Assembly (NCBI GenBank): GCA_013423385.1
Contig: BLZA01000032.1
Location: 1 to 64,000, forward strand
From: Naganishia liquefaciens
Taxonomy: Eukaryota > Basidiomycota > Tremellomycetes > Filobasidiales > Filobasidiaceae
Length of the DNA stretch: 64,000 nucleotides
Reading direction: 5' to 3'
This document shows positions 24,935 through 36,397 of this stretch, one piece after another. The translations under genes and the position numbers were made by a program. How positions within the stretch are numbered: position 1 is the stretch's first letter; every line of letters starts with the position of its first letter. The notes beneath the pieces are model-generated. The model was not told the DNA's origin. It searched no databases and saw only the letters and a program-made list of their open reading frames with translations.

Positions 24935-27102
24935 TTACCGGTCTGTCAGATCAGCATAATTGTCCGAGCTTTCCGTTGCATTGGCTGCCATGTACTCTCG
25001 TCGACGCCTATTCTCCCTGCTGTTGCGCCACCAGATGATGGCAAAGACTGCATTGCCCAGCATGAAGCAGCCAAAGGCAGTGCCGAACGCGGGAGAGTAA
25101 CGAGGTGCATCTTAAGACGCAGATCAGCATACTGCGGACGAATCAAGGCGGATTATCTCACCCTGTTCGCGGAACGTCTGCGGGCCGACTGTAGATCCAG
25201 GCAGCACATCGACTTTTTTTCAGACTTGCGGAAGGCTGCTGATAGGTATCACTCACTCAGGTTGCCAACGCAGTATGCGACCAGCATTATCGCGGCCACG
25301 GTCACTTCTGCAACAAAGGCGTCCAAGGGAATGAAGGCTGAGAACGCATACTCGCTCAGAGACTGCTCACTTTTGGTACGACCTGCAACATTCGAGGCGA
25401 TGAGGGAGAGCAAAACAACGAAACCCACAGTACTGCAATTCACGCTGATGCGAAGCAATCATGGAAGCTCAGCTGGTGTTCGGTATGTAGGCAGATGAAC
25501 GGAGCTTACAAGTAGATTGCAATAAGCCGGCCCGTCTTGTTGCTCACCGGCAAGAACCAGATCAGCAAGACCGCCGCCGCACTGGTGCTGACAGCGAATA
25601 TGGCGAAAGCGATGCGGTGCTGGTATCGATCACCCAGATAGAGGCAGGACGCCACGAAAACGAAGACAACGGCTCCACTGGGAGCATTGTAAAGCAGAGA
25701 TTCAGTTGTCGAGTACCCGAATGACTTGATCAGGATCGAAAAGAAGCTGTGTGGAAACGCAGATGTCAATACTAGCAGCGATCTTCCTGATTTGTGAAGG
25801 CGCCACGTACTTCGTGAAAGCTCCCTATAGATATTCTGATCAGTTTCAGGGCCCTCAAATGAATGCATATATCACTCACATTCGGAACATTCAGGGAGAT
25901 TGCGCAAAGAGAGTATAGCCAGGTCTTGTATCACAGCGACATCAGCGAGAGTACACTACCGGCTGGAACGAACGCGCAAGCTCACGTTGAGATCTAAAAA
26001 AGCTTCCTTCACTTGGTACATCTTGAAAGACTGAGCTCCGGTAGACTCCTTGTTGCCACGAATCCGCTCAAGAGCGATCTGTTGATCCTCCGCCGACAGG
26101 AACCTGGCCGACAACGGCGAATCGGGTAACCAGATCGCGAGCACGACGCCAAAGGCACTTGTCAGGCATCCCATGAAAATAAAGATCACTTGCCAGCCAG
26201 GAAGAGAAAGGTCGCCCGATTTGTCCGCCTCGGCAAAGCCGTAAGCCATGACAGCGCCGAGGATGAGACTGAGTGCGTTGCAGGAGAACCAGATACCGGT
26301 CCGAGTACCCTGTTCGCGTTTGGCGTACCATTGGGAGGTGACGATCGTGAACGCCGGAGTGATTCCGGCTTCAAGAAAGCCGAGGAAGCTGGAAGCGGCG
26401 TAAGCCATCACGTTCCTCGTTGCCGCCAAGAGCTGGCGGGAACTCACAATCGAACCACAAACAAGGTCTTAAAGTCGGGCGCAACCGCCATACAGCACAG
26501 GACGCCACCCCAGACGAATACCGTGAGAGCGGTAAACTTGGCCAATGGCAAACGTGCCAATAGATAGCTGATTGGAAACTCTCCCACAAGGTATCCAAGA
26601 TCTGTTTCGAGCGATATCAATACTGCAGGTCATGTTCTACCGGTCTCGGCCTCACTCACAAAAGGCGCTGGACAGCCAGGAATATTCGCCAAGGTCGATG
26701 TCTCTCGCTTGTCGGATTCCCATCACACTGCCGGTGTCAGAGAGCAATCGCGTTACTTTCCTCTTCTTCCACTATTATGAAGCACGCTGCCTACCTCGCA
26801 TAGCTGAGCGATGTCTTGTCTAGCTGATCAAGTGAGACACATCAGCGGGGACTGTAGTCGGTGCTTCCCCTAGGTGGAACGAACACCAATAGACAACTCA
26901 CAAACTGGAGACCGTAGACTACGCACAACAGGGGCATCAGGTGCCAATCGATCTTTCTCAAGACTCTTCGGCTCTCCTTTTCGTCGATTTCGACTCGTTC
27001 CAGGCTGCCCTCATCGGCAGCCATAACCTGGCCTTTACTCAGTCCATCTTGTTTCAACTTTGTGTCACCGAGTTCGTATTCGGGAGGAGTGGTATCGGGC
27101 AT
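24935..27102 (-). CDS. MFS permease, Dal5/allantoate anion:cation symporter family
   Basis: A plasma-membrane transporter with about 12 helices. It starts at ATG 27102 (MPDTTPPEYELGDTKL) with a cytosolic N-terminus, then DWHLMPLLCVVYGLQFLDKT, the family hallmark of the first helix. RFLLGFLEAGITPAF (helix 4/5), YSLCAISLNVPNGAF, the NVAGRTKK...VAYCVGNLSGPQTF block and APRYSPAF are typical of the Dal5/Tna1/vitamin-H-transporter group (TC 2.A.1.14). The gene has about nine exons with GT-AG introns; one in-frame 66-nt intron (around 25307-25372) makes the ORF look longer than the protein. The TAA stop lies in a donor-like GTAAGT, so a further exon is possible. Known substrates in the family include allantoate, nicotinate, biotin, pantothenate and peptides; this one's substrate is unknown. 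It diverges from an M20 amidohydrolase, suggesting a shared substrate. Confidence 0.88.
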
Positions 27103-27801
27103 CTGGTTTATGTGGTTTGAAGCGGAGCAGGCAGGTACTTGAAGGACAGGCAATGTAGTTCCCTCAACTCGTGCTTGAATGCATTTTCATAAAAGAATAT
27201 TTATCCTCGCTCGGCCCAGAGACCGGGACCACAAGGACCCGAACAAACCAGCGACTGATTGCCTGGGCGAGAGTGCGCAAGAAAGACACTGGAGCGCCAT
27301 CTACATCTACCCGCGAGGTACTGTTGAATCAATACCGAGGTGAGCGGCGCCTATACGAGACGGGGACGACAAGAATAGGAGCTAGTATCGGAGGCGAACC
27401 CGCCATGAGCCAGTCACCAGCAGCAACCCGAGCTGTACCTGGTGGTGACTCGGTCGCACGCGGGATCCGCATCTCCCCGCGGCCGCGGTCTGCGGTGGAG
27501 GCGCGCAGCAACGCGGGGGACCGCGCTGCAAAGCCAGACGGCCCCGAGATAGAAACCCATGGTTGGCGACGACGACTGCTGTGCCACCGAGATTGTTTTC
27601 CAATCCGCATCCAAGACAGCGCCGACGTCCTTGCTATCCGGACGAATGGATGCCGATTGTCAATACAAATCGATGGAGGACAGCTGATGGGAACAGTGAC
27701 ATCGGTACAACCTCCGGCCCGATACATCATCGCCATTCGTTATCCCCCGCTGCTGCTGTCAAGTCGAGCGAGATTTCCCCCCAAGGCTTTAAACACTCGG
27801 A
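27103..27801. promoter_or_regulatory. Divergent promoter of permease and M20 gene
   Basis: This is 699 bp between two start codons on opposite strands. It holds no supported exon. The arrangement would allow co-regulation of the permease and the first amidohydrolase, which is inference from layout. A GC-rich block (27470-27560) has overlapping ORFs that are composition artefacts. Confidence 0.5.
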
Positions 27802-29478
27802 ATGTCATCCAAGCAATGGTCTGACTTGTCGTCCGGCCTGATCGACTCCATCGAAAGGGCCATTCAGCAAGCGGACGACGATCTGCGAAAGGTCTCCCTT
27901 GACATTCATGCACACCCGGAGCTTGGCTGGAACGAGCACCATGCTCATCAGGTCCTCACCACTCTGATGGAGGATAATGGATTTTCAGTGGAGCGTCACG
28001 CATACGGGCTCGAGACGGCGTGGAAGGCGAGCTATGAGGTCGGTTCGGGCGGAAGGACCATTGGTTTCAACTCGGAAAGTGAGTACTCTGCGGCATTAGT
28101 TCCCTAACCAGCTCTCACGCTTGACATCGTCTTGAAAATACCTAGTGGATGCTCTCCCTGGCATTGGGCATGCTTGTGGCCACAACTTGATCTCGATTTC
28201 CGGATGCGCTGCCGCTATCGGTGTCGCTGCTGCATTGAAACAGCACAATGTTCCGGGCAAAGTCGTGCTGCTCGGGACACCTGCCGAGGAAAACGGAGGT
28301 GGGAAGACCAAGCTGCTAGAGGCAGGAGCATATAAAGAAATGGATGCATGCTTGATGTGAGTACAGGCCACACACCCGTGTGTACTAGCGAAATACCCGG
28401 CTGACCTCTTTGATTTTCAGGGTCCATCCGGGCACCGGTGGCAATGGGTCAGGATCGGTCACGTCGAGCTCGATCGTCGGCTTTATCGTCACCTACCATG
28501 GTAAAGGTGCCCATGCAGGGGTAAGCTGCTGAACGAGAAGCCTTCTCGAAATGTACCTACTGATCTGCGAATGTTATTCCTCAGGGCGCCCCAGAGAAGG
28601 GAATCAATGCCTTGGATGCCGCAGTCGCGGCCTACGTCAATTTGTCGGTCCTGCGACAGCAGATTCCGGGAACGAGCCGGATCCACGGTATTATTGCCGG
28701 TTCCGAGCATTGGTCTGCCAATGGTACGTGAATGAAACGACGCCCGTAAGGAAGAGGCTTGGATTCTCATGCATCGTGTCAGTGATTCCCAGCGAGTCTC
28801 AACTCAAATTTGGGGTACGAGCGCCAACAGCACGAGAGGTGATGGACTTGATGCCTCGCGTATTGAATTGCTTCAAGGCAGGAGCGCTTTCAAGTGGCTG
28901 TACCTACGACATTAAAGTCAGCCATGTCTACCTGGACCTTCAACCTTGTACCAAATTGGAGGAATTCTATCAAGAACATTGTCAAAGCAGATGGGGCTCT
29001 GAGGGGTACGACGCATCCCCTCGTTCAGCGATTTCGGCTAGTACCGACTTTGTGAGTGCAATGGCAACAGCACGAAGCCTAGAAGCTTATCCATCAAGTT
29101 TCGCTGCCCCGGCAGGGTGATGTGACGTATCAGTTGCCAGGAATCCACCCAATGTTCCAGCTACCAAACGCGCAAGGCGGTGAATTCCCTCGTGAGCGAC
29201 CAGAACATCAACTTTATGAAACATCTGATCAAAACCCCACGCTCACAGATTCGGGATCGTACACCGAAGTCGCCAAGGGTCCAGAAGCTCATGCGGCAAC
29301 TCTAAAAGCGGCCAGTGCCATCGCCGTCGTCGGTGCTCGTGTCATCGTCGATGAAGAATTTGCGAAACAGACGACCGAGGCGTGGAAGAAGCAGATGCAG
29401 GATATCAGAGCGGAGGAGACTGTCGTAGAGATAAACAAGCTGCTGGCTCCATTCGACCGCATGAGCGGTGGAGCCTAG
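27802..29478 (+). CDS. M20-family amidohydrolase, copy 1
   Basis: A zinc amidohydrolase that would cleave an amide bond in a small N-acyl or dipeptide substrate, probably in the cytosol (no signal peptide). It starts [20 protein letters not shown]. Metal and catalytic motifs of clan MH are visible: [40 protein letters not shown], the VHPGTGG histidine and the dimerisation-domain segment [19 protein letters not shown]. This pattern fits the PM20D2/AbgB-like subgroup. Seven exons; introns start at about 28081, 28358, 28520, 28722, 29053 and 29191. The last short intron restores the sequence [14 protein letters not shown]. It is the upstream member of a tandem pair with 30377-32064 and diverges from the permease at 27102. 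Confidence 0.88.
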
Positions 29479-30376
29479 GGGTCGTACCGATATCATAGGT
29501 GATGCCCACCGTTTTCGCTTATCTGTATTCATGATTTCGTATCCTCGAGGAGTATGGAGATCAACCATCCACATTAGCAAAATCGAGTATCGAGCAGACG
29601 CTATTCTTAACTCTACACGGAATGAATTGGAGCAGCTGCTGGGCCCTGACGGCAGGTCCTTGGTGACATCAGGAAGACGCTCGGTGTCTACCAGCCTATA
29701 TAGCTACGGCTAAATATCTTATACGTCGTTCGCCTGAAATCTCGTTACTTTAATATCGCCTCCGCCACCTGTCATCATCTGAGACACGAGCTGTCAGCTT
29801 TGGTCCCCCCTTTCAGGTAATTTGAGGGGGATATCATGGTGACGCACAAGCCCGTGAGATCTAATAGAGTTTCGCTGTGCATGCGAGAAGCACGATACGG
29901 ATGGACAAGCGAATTGGCACGAGGATCTGTCCTGGATATCTGCCAAGTCCTGCGCGGTCACAGATCGGGGCATCGGGTAAACTGGCGCAGTCCGCCCGAG
30001 TCCGTGCGAGATGAAGGTGAGACATTGGCCGTTTGACAAACGACTGGGCATATAGCAGCAAGACACGAGTCGCCTAGATGATCTAGCCACCTGTCAGCCA
30101 TCGACCTCTCGATGTCTGTCGGAGCTACTGCCGTATCTCAGCACGTATCTCGGCTCCGGTCAGCCAAGACTCGCGTCGCAGTCGGGATTTACCGATGAGT
30201 CGCAATATCGACATCTGGACGTCCCGCTGTATAACGATGTGCGCACAGACGCTATACAGGACAAGCTGGGTTTGACTTACAGAAGCCAAGTATATATAAG
30301 CGTTAGCCTTGGAGGCGGAGTTTTGACGCTGTCGTCCTCAATAGATGCAGAATCTCTTTGTCTCCAAACAAGCCAG
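29479..30376. other. Spacer between the tandem M20 genes
   Basis: About 0.9 kb with no supported gene. It serves as the promoter region of the second copy; TATATATAAG at about 30291-30300 lies roughly 80 bp upstream of its ATG and is a good TATA candidate. Confidence 0.5.
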
Positions 30377-32064
30377 ATGTCCAGCGCACAGTGGAACGAT
30401 GTGTCTGCGGCGCTGATAGTGACCGTGGAACAAGCGATTCAACAAGTCGACGATGAGCTCCGGACCGCGTCCCTGAGTATACACGCACATCCCGAGTTAT
30501 GCTGGAACGAACATCACGCCCACGACGTCTTGACCGCTCTAATGGAAAAGCACGGCTTCAACGTTGAGCGACATGCATACGGATTACAAACTGCCTGGAA
30601 GGCGACGTACGAAGTAGGCAAGGGCGAAAGGACGATAGGCTTTAATTCGGAAAGTGAGCCTTTGACTGCCGGATGTTGCTTCAACGGATTGCTTACATCA
30701 TTCCTTCTCATCAGTGGACGCCCTTTCCGGTATAGGTCATGCGTGCGGACACAACCTTATCGCCATCTCCGGCTGTGCGGCTGCCATCGGTGTCGCTTCC
30801 GCGCTCCGTCAACATAGAATTCCAGGCAAAGTTGTTCTTCTCGGAACACCGGCGGAAGAAGGGGGCGGAGGTAAAGTCAAGTTACTGGATGCCGGGGCAT
30901 ACGATGGAATGTCTGCTTGTTTGATGTGAGCTGGCCTATTGCAAGGTCCGGATGCGCGAGTAGTACTGACACGGCCTTTCTCTTAGGGTTCACCCAGGCA
31001 CCGGCGGACACGGCTCAGGATCGGCTACCTCGACTGCGATAGTCGGCTTCGACGTTACCTACCACGGGAAAGGCGCTCACGCTGGTGTAAGTCTTCCAGA
31101 TGATGAACGCCCCGATGCGTTGAGCCGACCAGGCTTCATGACGATCACAGGGTGCCCCGGAAAAGGGAGTCAACGCCTTAGATGCCGCCGTATCGGCCTA
31201 TGTCAATCTTTCTGTTCTTCGGCAGCAGGTTCCAGGAACCCATCGAATCCAAGGAGTGATCGCCGGATCGGAGAACTGGTCGGCTAATGGTGCGCAACCC
31301 GAGTGGCCGAGTTGCCCATGAGCTCAAACTTGTTGCGGTGTATACCAGTTATACCTTCTGAAGCAAGACTCAAATACGGTGTTCGGACTCCGACGGCTCG
31401 CGAGCTTATGGAGGTCGTACCTCGGGTCATCAACTGCTTCAAGGCCGGGGCCCTATCGAGCGGTTGCTCATACGAGATTTCGGTAAATCATGTATCTCTG
31501 GACCTACAGCCCTGCACAACGATGGAGGCGTTCTATCAGGAGCATTGCAAAAGCCGCTGGGGAGCTGAGGGCTACTTGAGTCCAGGTCGGTCAGCGACAT
31601 CAGCCAGTACCGACTTCGTAAGTATTGGAAATCCCACGTCATGCACGTGTGATCTTAACGTATTTTTCGGCAAATGCATAGGGCGATGTAACCTACCGGT
31701 TACCAGGCTTACATCCCATGTTCCTTCTTCCTAATGCGCTCGGTGGCGAATATCCCCGTAAGCGTCAGGCATCTTGAAGACATTGCGCCTCTCTCACTTG
31801 ACTTCTTCGATAGACTCGGGATCGTACGCGGGCGTCGCGAAAGGGCCCGAAGCGCATCAAGCAGCCCTGAAAGCGGCCAGCGCCATTGCGGTCGTTGGTG
31901 CTCGGGTGATAGTGGACGACGGGTTTGCAAGCGACACCACATCGGCATGGAGGAAACAAATGGATGACATTCAGGCTGAAGAGACACGGCAGAATATCGA
32001 ACAGCTGTTGAAGCCCTTCCAATTCGGTAACGCTTGTAAGGTTACGGGTGAGGTTCCCTTGTGA
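30377..32064 (+). CDS. M20-family amidohydrolase, copy 2
   Basis: A tandem paralogue of the 27802-29478 gene with the same start ([13 protein letters not shown]) and matching motifs: [67 protein letters not shown]. All six intron positions are conserved in place and phase while the intron sequences differ, so the duplication is not very recent. Catalytic and metal residues appear intact. The last exon begins at [14 protein letters not shown] and ends KVTGEVPL. The change HPELG to HPELC next to the first metal motif is the most conspicuous difference and may alter substrate range (inference). Confidence 0.87.
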
Positions 32065-32440
32065 AAGGATTTGTCAGTATCATCGCAGTTGCAGATGTCA
32101 GTGGAGTCGAAGCGTACGCGCTGAAAACATGTCACCAATCAAAATTCCCTCATTCCCTTGGCATACATGCCGGAATTTGGCTACAGCCTTTCCTCTGCAT
32201 TGTGCTATCGCCTCCTTTCAGATCAAACCCCTGGTACTTACAATGTTTGGGTGTTCTTTTGGCTTCTTAACTTTTTTTAATCAGTTGCCATCGGGCTGTA
32301 CTAATTGTATTAATACAAAGGCTATCGGAGGAAAGGATGTCGGAACTATTATCGTCCGACTTGGACCAGTCATAGTGTCAATCCTTAGTCATCGAATCAC
32401 CTACCCACCTTCCACTTTTTCAGCTTGATCAACTCCCGAC

Positions 32441-33301
32441 ATGGACAACATAACCTCGCCTGTTCCGGTAGTCAGTGACGACCATGTCAATTCTCTTTTG
32501 GGGGCATCCCTGTATGGGCAGTATTCGTGGAGAGAGGAGGCAAACTCGGCCACCGTCCTCGCTCAATTTCCTGAATTCGGATCCACCTGGAATTTACTGC
32601 AGGAATCTCTAGATTCTCTGTCTAGAAAATTCTTTTCTGACCCCCGGCTCCGAAGTTTCGTGAAGTTATCTTTCGAGGGTAACTGCGCGTACTATTCTGT
32701 ATGGCGGCCTACAGCAAGCGAAGAGACACCCAAAGAATGTTTCACGATTTGGAGTACCCTGCAGTGCCATATTTCGGATGCCTCTCGAACCACATGGGTT
32801 GATTTGCGATCTTCCAAACAAGAGATCAGGGTAGATTCGAGCGATTTGAGAACTCAAAGTGTGGTCGAGAATGGGATAGCAGAGGTTCAAGTTGCTTTTC
32901 GCCTGCTGTACCACATGGGTGGCGACAATGCAAGCATCGTTCCCATCGACATCTACCACCGATGGAAATTAACGGAGGGGTACGCAGAATGGTGCTTGAA
33001 GGATGCCGTGCAGTGCAAAGCAGACTCTACAACACCAACGTCGAACCTTTGGGAAGACGATGCAGCCACGCTTTATTCTCTCGATGGCTCAGAAGACGGA
33101 AATACAGGCCGACGAAGTGTCTTTACCTCGCGAAGGAGTAGAGGCAGAGAGACGGGGGAACATTCCGGAGTCTCTCGCTCACTGAGGACAGTGGGAGAAT
33201 CAGCCGGCTCTCTCTTGAGAGCTCTGACTGGGTGCTTTTCCCTCAGAGAAGGCGCTTCAACGCCTGAATCTGGATTTCTGGGCCCCGAGAAATCGCTGTG
33301 A
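32441..33301 (+). CDS. Orphan single-exon ORF, 286 codons
   Basis: Not recognised. A single open frame from ATG 32441 (MDNITSPVPVVSDDHVNSLL), without introns, which is unusual in this window. The N-terminal two thirds look globular (FPEFGSTWNLLQESLDSLSR; RLLYHMGGDNASIVPIDIYH), and the C-terminal third is Ser/Arg-rich and probably disordered. No signal peptide or membrane helix is seen. It follows the second M20 gene by 376 bp on the same strand. It could be a young or lineage-specific gene; a chance ORF of this length is less likely. Confidence 0.55.
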   Translation: MDNITSPVPVVSDDHVNSLLGASLYGQYSWREEANSATVLAQFPEFGSTWNLLQESLDSLSRKFFSDPRLRSFVKLSFEGNCAYYSVWRPTASEETPKECFTIWSTLQCHISDASRTTWVDLRSSKQEIRVDSSDLRTQSVVENGIAEVQVAFRLLYHMGGDNASIVPIDIYHRWKLTEGYAEWCLKDAVQCKADSTTPTSNLWEDDAATLYSLDGSEDGNTGRRSVFTSRRSRGRETGEHSGVSRSLRTVGESAGSLLRALTGCFSLREGASTPESGFLGPEKSL

Positions 33302-34679
33302 AGTGGTCTATAGCTAGACATAGCGTCTGAGCGCATTGGCACTTTCACAGGTGTTCCTTGCCGAAGGGGAAGGGGCCAACGGTATGTACGATTCCCGTGA
33401 TTTAGCAAGGTTTGTTTTGCCTTGAGGGTCAATGTGACGTGAAGTCATAGTTATACTTGGTGCCAGTAGTCGGATTTTCTTTGATGTATGTTTTATTTTT
33501 AGTTTGCGAGCTATGTAGACGAATTCTGTATTGTGGTACGTATATGTAGCGTCTTCGGCTATTTCGTCAGCGGTAGGCCGGGCCGAACTATCAGTCCAAA
33601 AGGACTCGCCAAAGTCATCATCAAAAAAGAGTTTCGTCGCTGTGAGGTGAAGAGGGGAGATACGAATCTGGCAAATCTGATCATGATGTATGTTGTCGCT
33701 GCGCAGAATCACCCAGTCATGTCGCTAGTCGTAGGCTCTAATCCCAGATGTATATAGAGCATGAAGAATGGGTTTGAGTAGGCCAAAGGCTACCGCGGAA
33801 GGGGGGTCATTCCACACTGCTTCCATTCTGATCTCCTGGACCTGGAGGCTCTGAGCCCTTCGCCAGGCGTCCTCCGTTAATCTGGTCGCAACACATTGCC
33901 CATGCACCTTTTACTGCATTGCATCCAAGGTTTGTACAAGTAGAGGCACCGAAGTCGACGATGGGGTCGGCCCGGCCATTGCGAGCATAATCCAACGGAA
34001 TGGTAGAGGCGGTAAAAGGAAGAGGAGTTAGGAATAAGTCAACGAACGCGACTGCCTCTTAGATCTTGCTGAAGATGCTGAAGATCTTGACTTTGGCCAT
34101 GCTGACTGACGATATAGGAATGTAGACGTTGTCTTCTTCGTATCCCTGCCAGGTTTCGGCGTCTGAAGGATGACCGACAATCCGGTGGAGATGATTCCTT
34201 GAAGGGCGTGTCTTCTTCAATCGCGGAGCTCGTAATCCCAATTGTTCTCCCTGTACCCGAGCATACAATGCAACAGCTCTCGAATAGGATAGACGTGAGA
34301 CCTCGCCGCAATCATAACCATGCCGCAATCATAACCACGCCCATGCGATAGACCGACAATCACGAAGAGATAGCATCGGTGGCGACGACTCGGAAGGCTT
34401 AAGCGCGTTGGCTACATTAGCGGGACTGCGGTGCGACCGAGTCCCACGGGAAAATCAGAATGGTGGGCATGTTCATCAAAACAGCTGCTAGGAAGGCATC
34501 GTTTCTGCAAATTGGCATCTTCCCTTCTGAACTATGTTGTATGAAGATCATGTCGCCATTCTCGAAACGAAGCAGGGATATCGTGGGTAGCTGTCAGGGC
34601 AAGGTCAAGGTATCCACCGAGCGAACATGTGGATTCTAAGCTCGGACAGCCCCGTGAATTAGAAAATACTCCAAAGTAT
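33302..34679. other. Gene-free stretch
   Basis: About 1.4 kb. Both strands carry only short ORFs without good splice junctions. No RNA gene or mobile element was recognised. Confidence 0.45.
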
Positions 34680-34895
34680 GCTTCAAAACGCGCTTTTTCT
34701 CTGCAAGCGCGACTAGGCGCACCCAGCCTGGGCGGTCCCCCGGGAGCCTCCTCACGGGCAGCTTGCCCGTCGTCACCGTCGGCGTCACCGTCGTCGGCGG
34801 TGGAATCATCAACCTTGTGCAGCAAAGTCTCCTCACAAGCGGGCACGTGCGCGAGACCCTTTGGAATACCACCCTTCAAGAAACCGTAGGATCAA

Positions 34896-35415
34896 GTGAG
34901 TTCTAGTTTCTCGACGACGGATCACGTTTGTCGGTCATATACTCCCAAGTATCATAACGCTGATCGATTGTTTGTTCTTGCAGTTTCGAAGTAAGTCTAC
35001 TTTTCGCGGATGGCTACGTGCTGGACAGCGGGAGACAGGATCGTGGATGGGGCATAGAGGGCGGACACCTTTCGACAATCATGGAAGTACCAGGACGAAC
35101 CGGTCGACGGCTGTGGGAATTTGGTTCAGGTCGAGGACAAGGAAAGGCAAGGGAAGGAGAGGAGGAAATTGTGCAGGAGTTGATGGAAGAACGGAAGAAC
35201 TGGAAAAAAATCATTGGCCAGAACTTTCGAAGAGCACGACATCCGGACAGACTCGACGCCTATCGCCACTCCATAACGCTGTTCGATTCTTCGACAACGC
35301 GACCACCACAGCCCATTCCACATTTCCAACGTCGCCCATTTCGATCCTGTCAACCGCTCGTCCATCACGCCTCCATTACTATGGAACACCGAACTGACCC
35401 ATATTCCTTCCCCAG
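34896..35415 (+). promoter_or_regulatory. Candidate spliced 5' leader of RPL34
   Basis: Two intron-like segments lie directly upstream of the RPL34 ATG. The first, 34896-34983, runs GTGAGT to TTGCAG; the second, 34991-35415, runs GTAAGT to CCCCAG and ends at the base before the ATG. Between them is a 7-nt exon TTTCGAA, unless transcription starts inside the first. Leader introns are common in ribosomal-protein genes. The second intron contains no evident C/D box pair. Confidence 0.5.
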
Positions 35416-35890
35416 ATGGCTCAACGTGTCACCCTCCGAAAGCGAACTCCCTACAACACCACCTCCAACAGGAGAAGGGTTGTGAAGACCCCCGGTGGCA
35501 AGCTCATCTTGCACCACTTGAAGAAGCTCGCCGTACGTCCTTGTGCACTGAAGCCAGATACATCGAGGGCTTCGTACTGACCTCGCTTTGCCCGACATCA
35601 GACCGCCCCCAAGTGTGGTGACTGTGGCCTCGCCCTTCCCGGTGTGCCCGCTCTCCGACCCCGAGCCTACGCTACCATCTCCAAGCGACAGAAGACCGTT
35701 TCTCGAGCTTACGGTGGTTCGAGGTGTGCTACCTGTGTCAAGAGCAGGTGAGTTGACGGCGAAGGCATCATGTGAATCCAGCAAGTGCTGATGTCGCCTC
35801 GGTTTCAGGATCACCCGAGCCTTCTTGATCGAGGAGGCCAACATCGTTAAGCGAGTCCTCAAGGCCCAGACCGCCCCCAAGAAGAAGTAA
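35416..35890 (+). CDS. RPL34: Ribosomal protein eL34
   Basis: A large-subunit ribosomal protein of 114 residues. It starts MAQRVTLRKRTPYNTTSNRR and has the zinc-binding pair CGDC...CATC and the conserved KRQKTVSRAYGGSRCATCVK and RAFLIEEANIVKRVLK. Exons are 35416-35532, 35602-35747 and 35809-35890, with GT-AG introns. The start follows an acceptor CAG immediately. It ends 508 bp before the convergent glutamine-synthetase-family gene. Confidence 0.97.
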
Positions 35891-36397
35891 ACGTTCGGTA
35901 CCCACACCCAAAATGGACCGGTCGCTTTCTCTCTGCTTATGACTCGCACGACGGAGGTCAACCTGATGGCGCATCTCGAGATCGAGGGTATTGGAACGGT
36001 GGAATAGACGGTCGGAGTGGTATGGAGAATGGAGGAACGGCCGACAAAAAAAAAGAAGAGGATTTTGGCAGGAAATCTGGGTCGGACGGGAAGCAAGGGA
36101 AGGGTTCGCGTCGCCCTTGAAACCTGGCTCTTGTACTCCATACCGCGTCGAGGGCTGTTTGTTTCCTGACAGGAACGCTCGAGAGGGGATGATCTATTTG
36201 GATGATTTTCGGACATGCGGTTACGGCCCTCTGATCTGGCTTGTCGACGTGACGATCGTCTCAAGTACAAAAGCGGATCTCATACTTGCTGCTCCGTACC
36301 ACCACGCGAGGACTTTTCGGCAAGGGGTCCATTGACACTGATTCCACATGGCGTTTCATACGCTCGCTACGTTGTGATACAGGTCCGCCCGCACCGT
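35891..36397. other. Convergent intergenic region
   Basis: About 0.5 kb between the ends of RPL34 and the minus-strand glutamine-synthetase-like gene. It holds the two 3' regions and no other feature that I can support. Confidence 0.5.

Noticed and set aside
34991-35415. snoRNA in the RPL34 leader intron, by analogy with RPS30
   Set aside because: No C box (RTGATGA) with a downstream D box and rRNA-like guide was found there.
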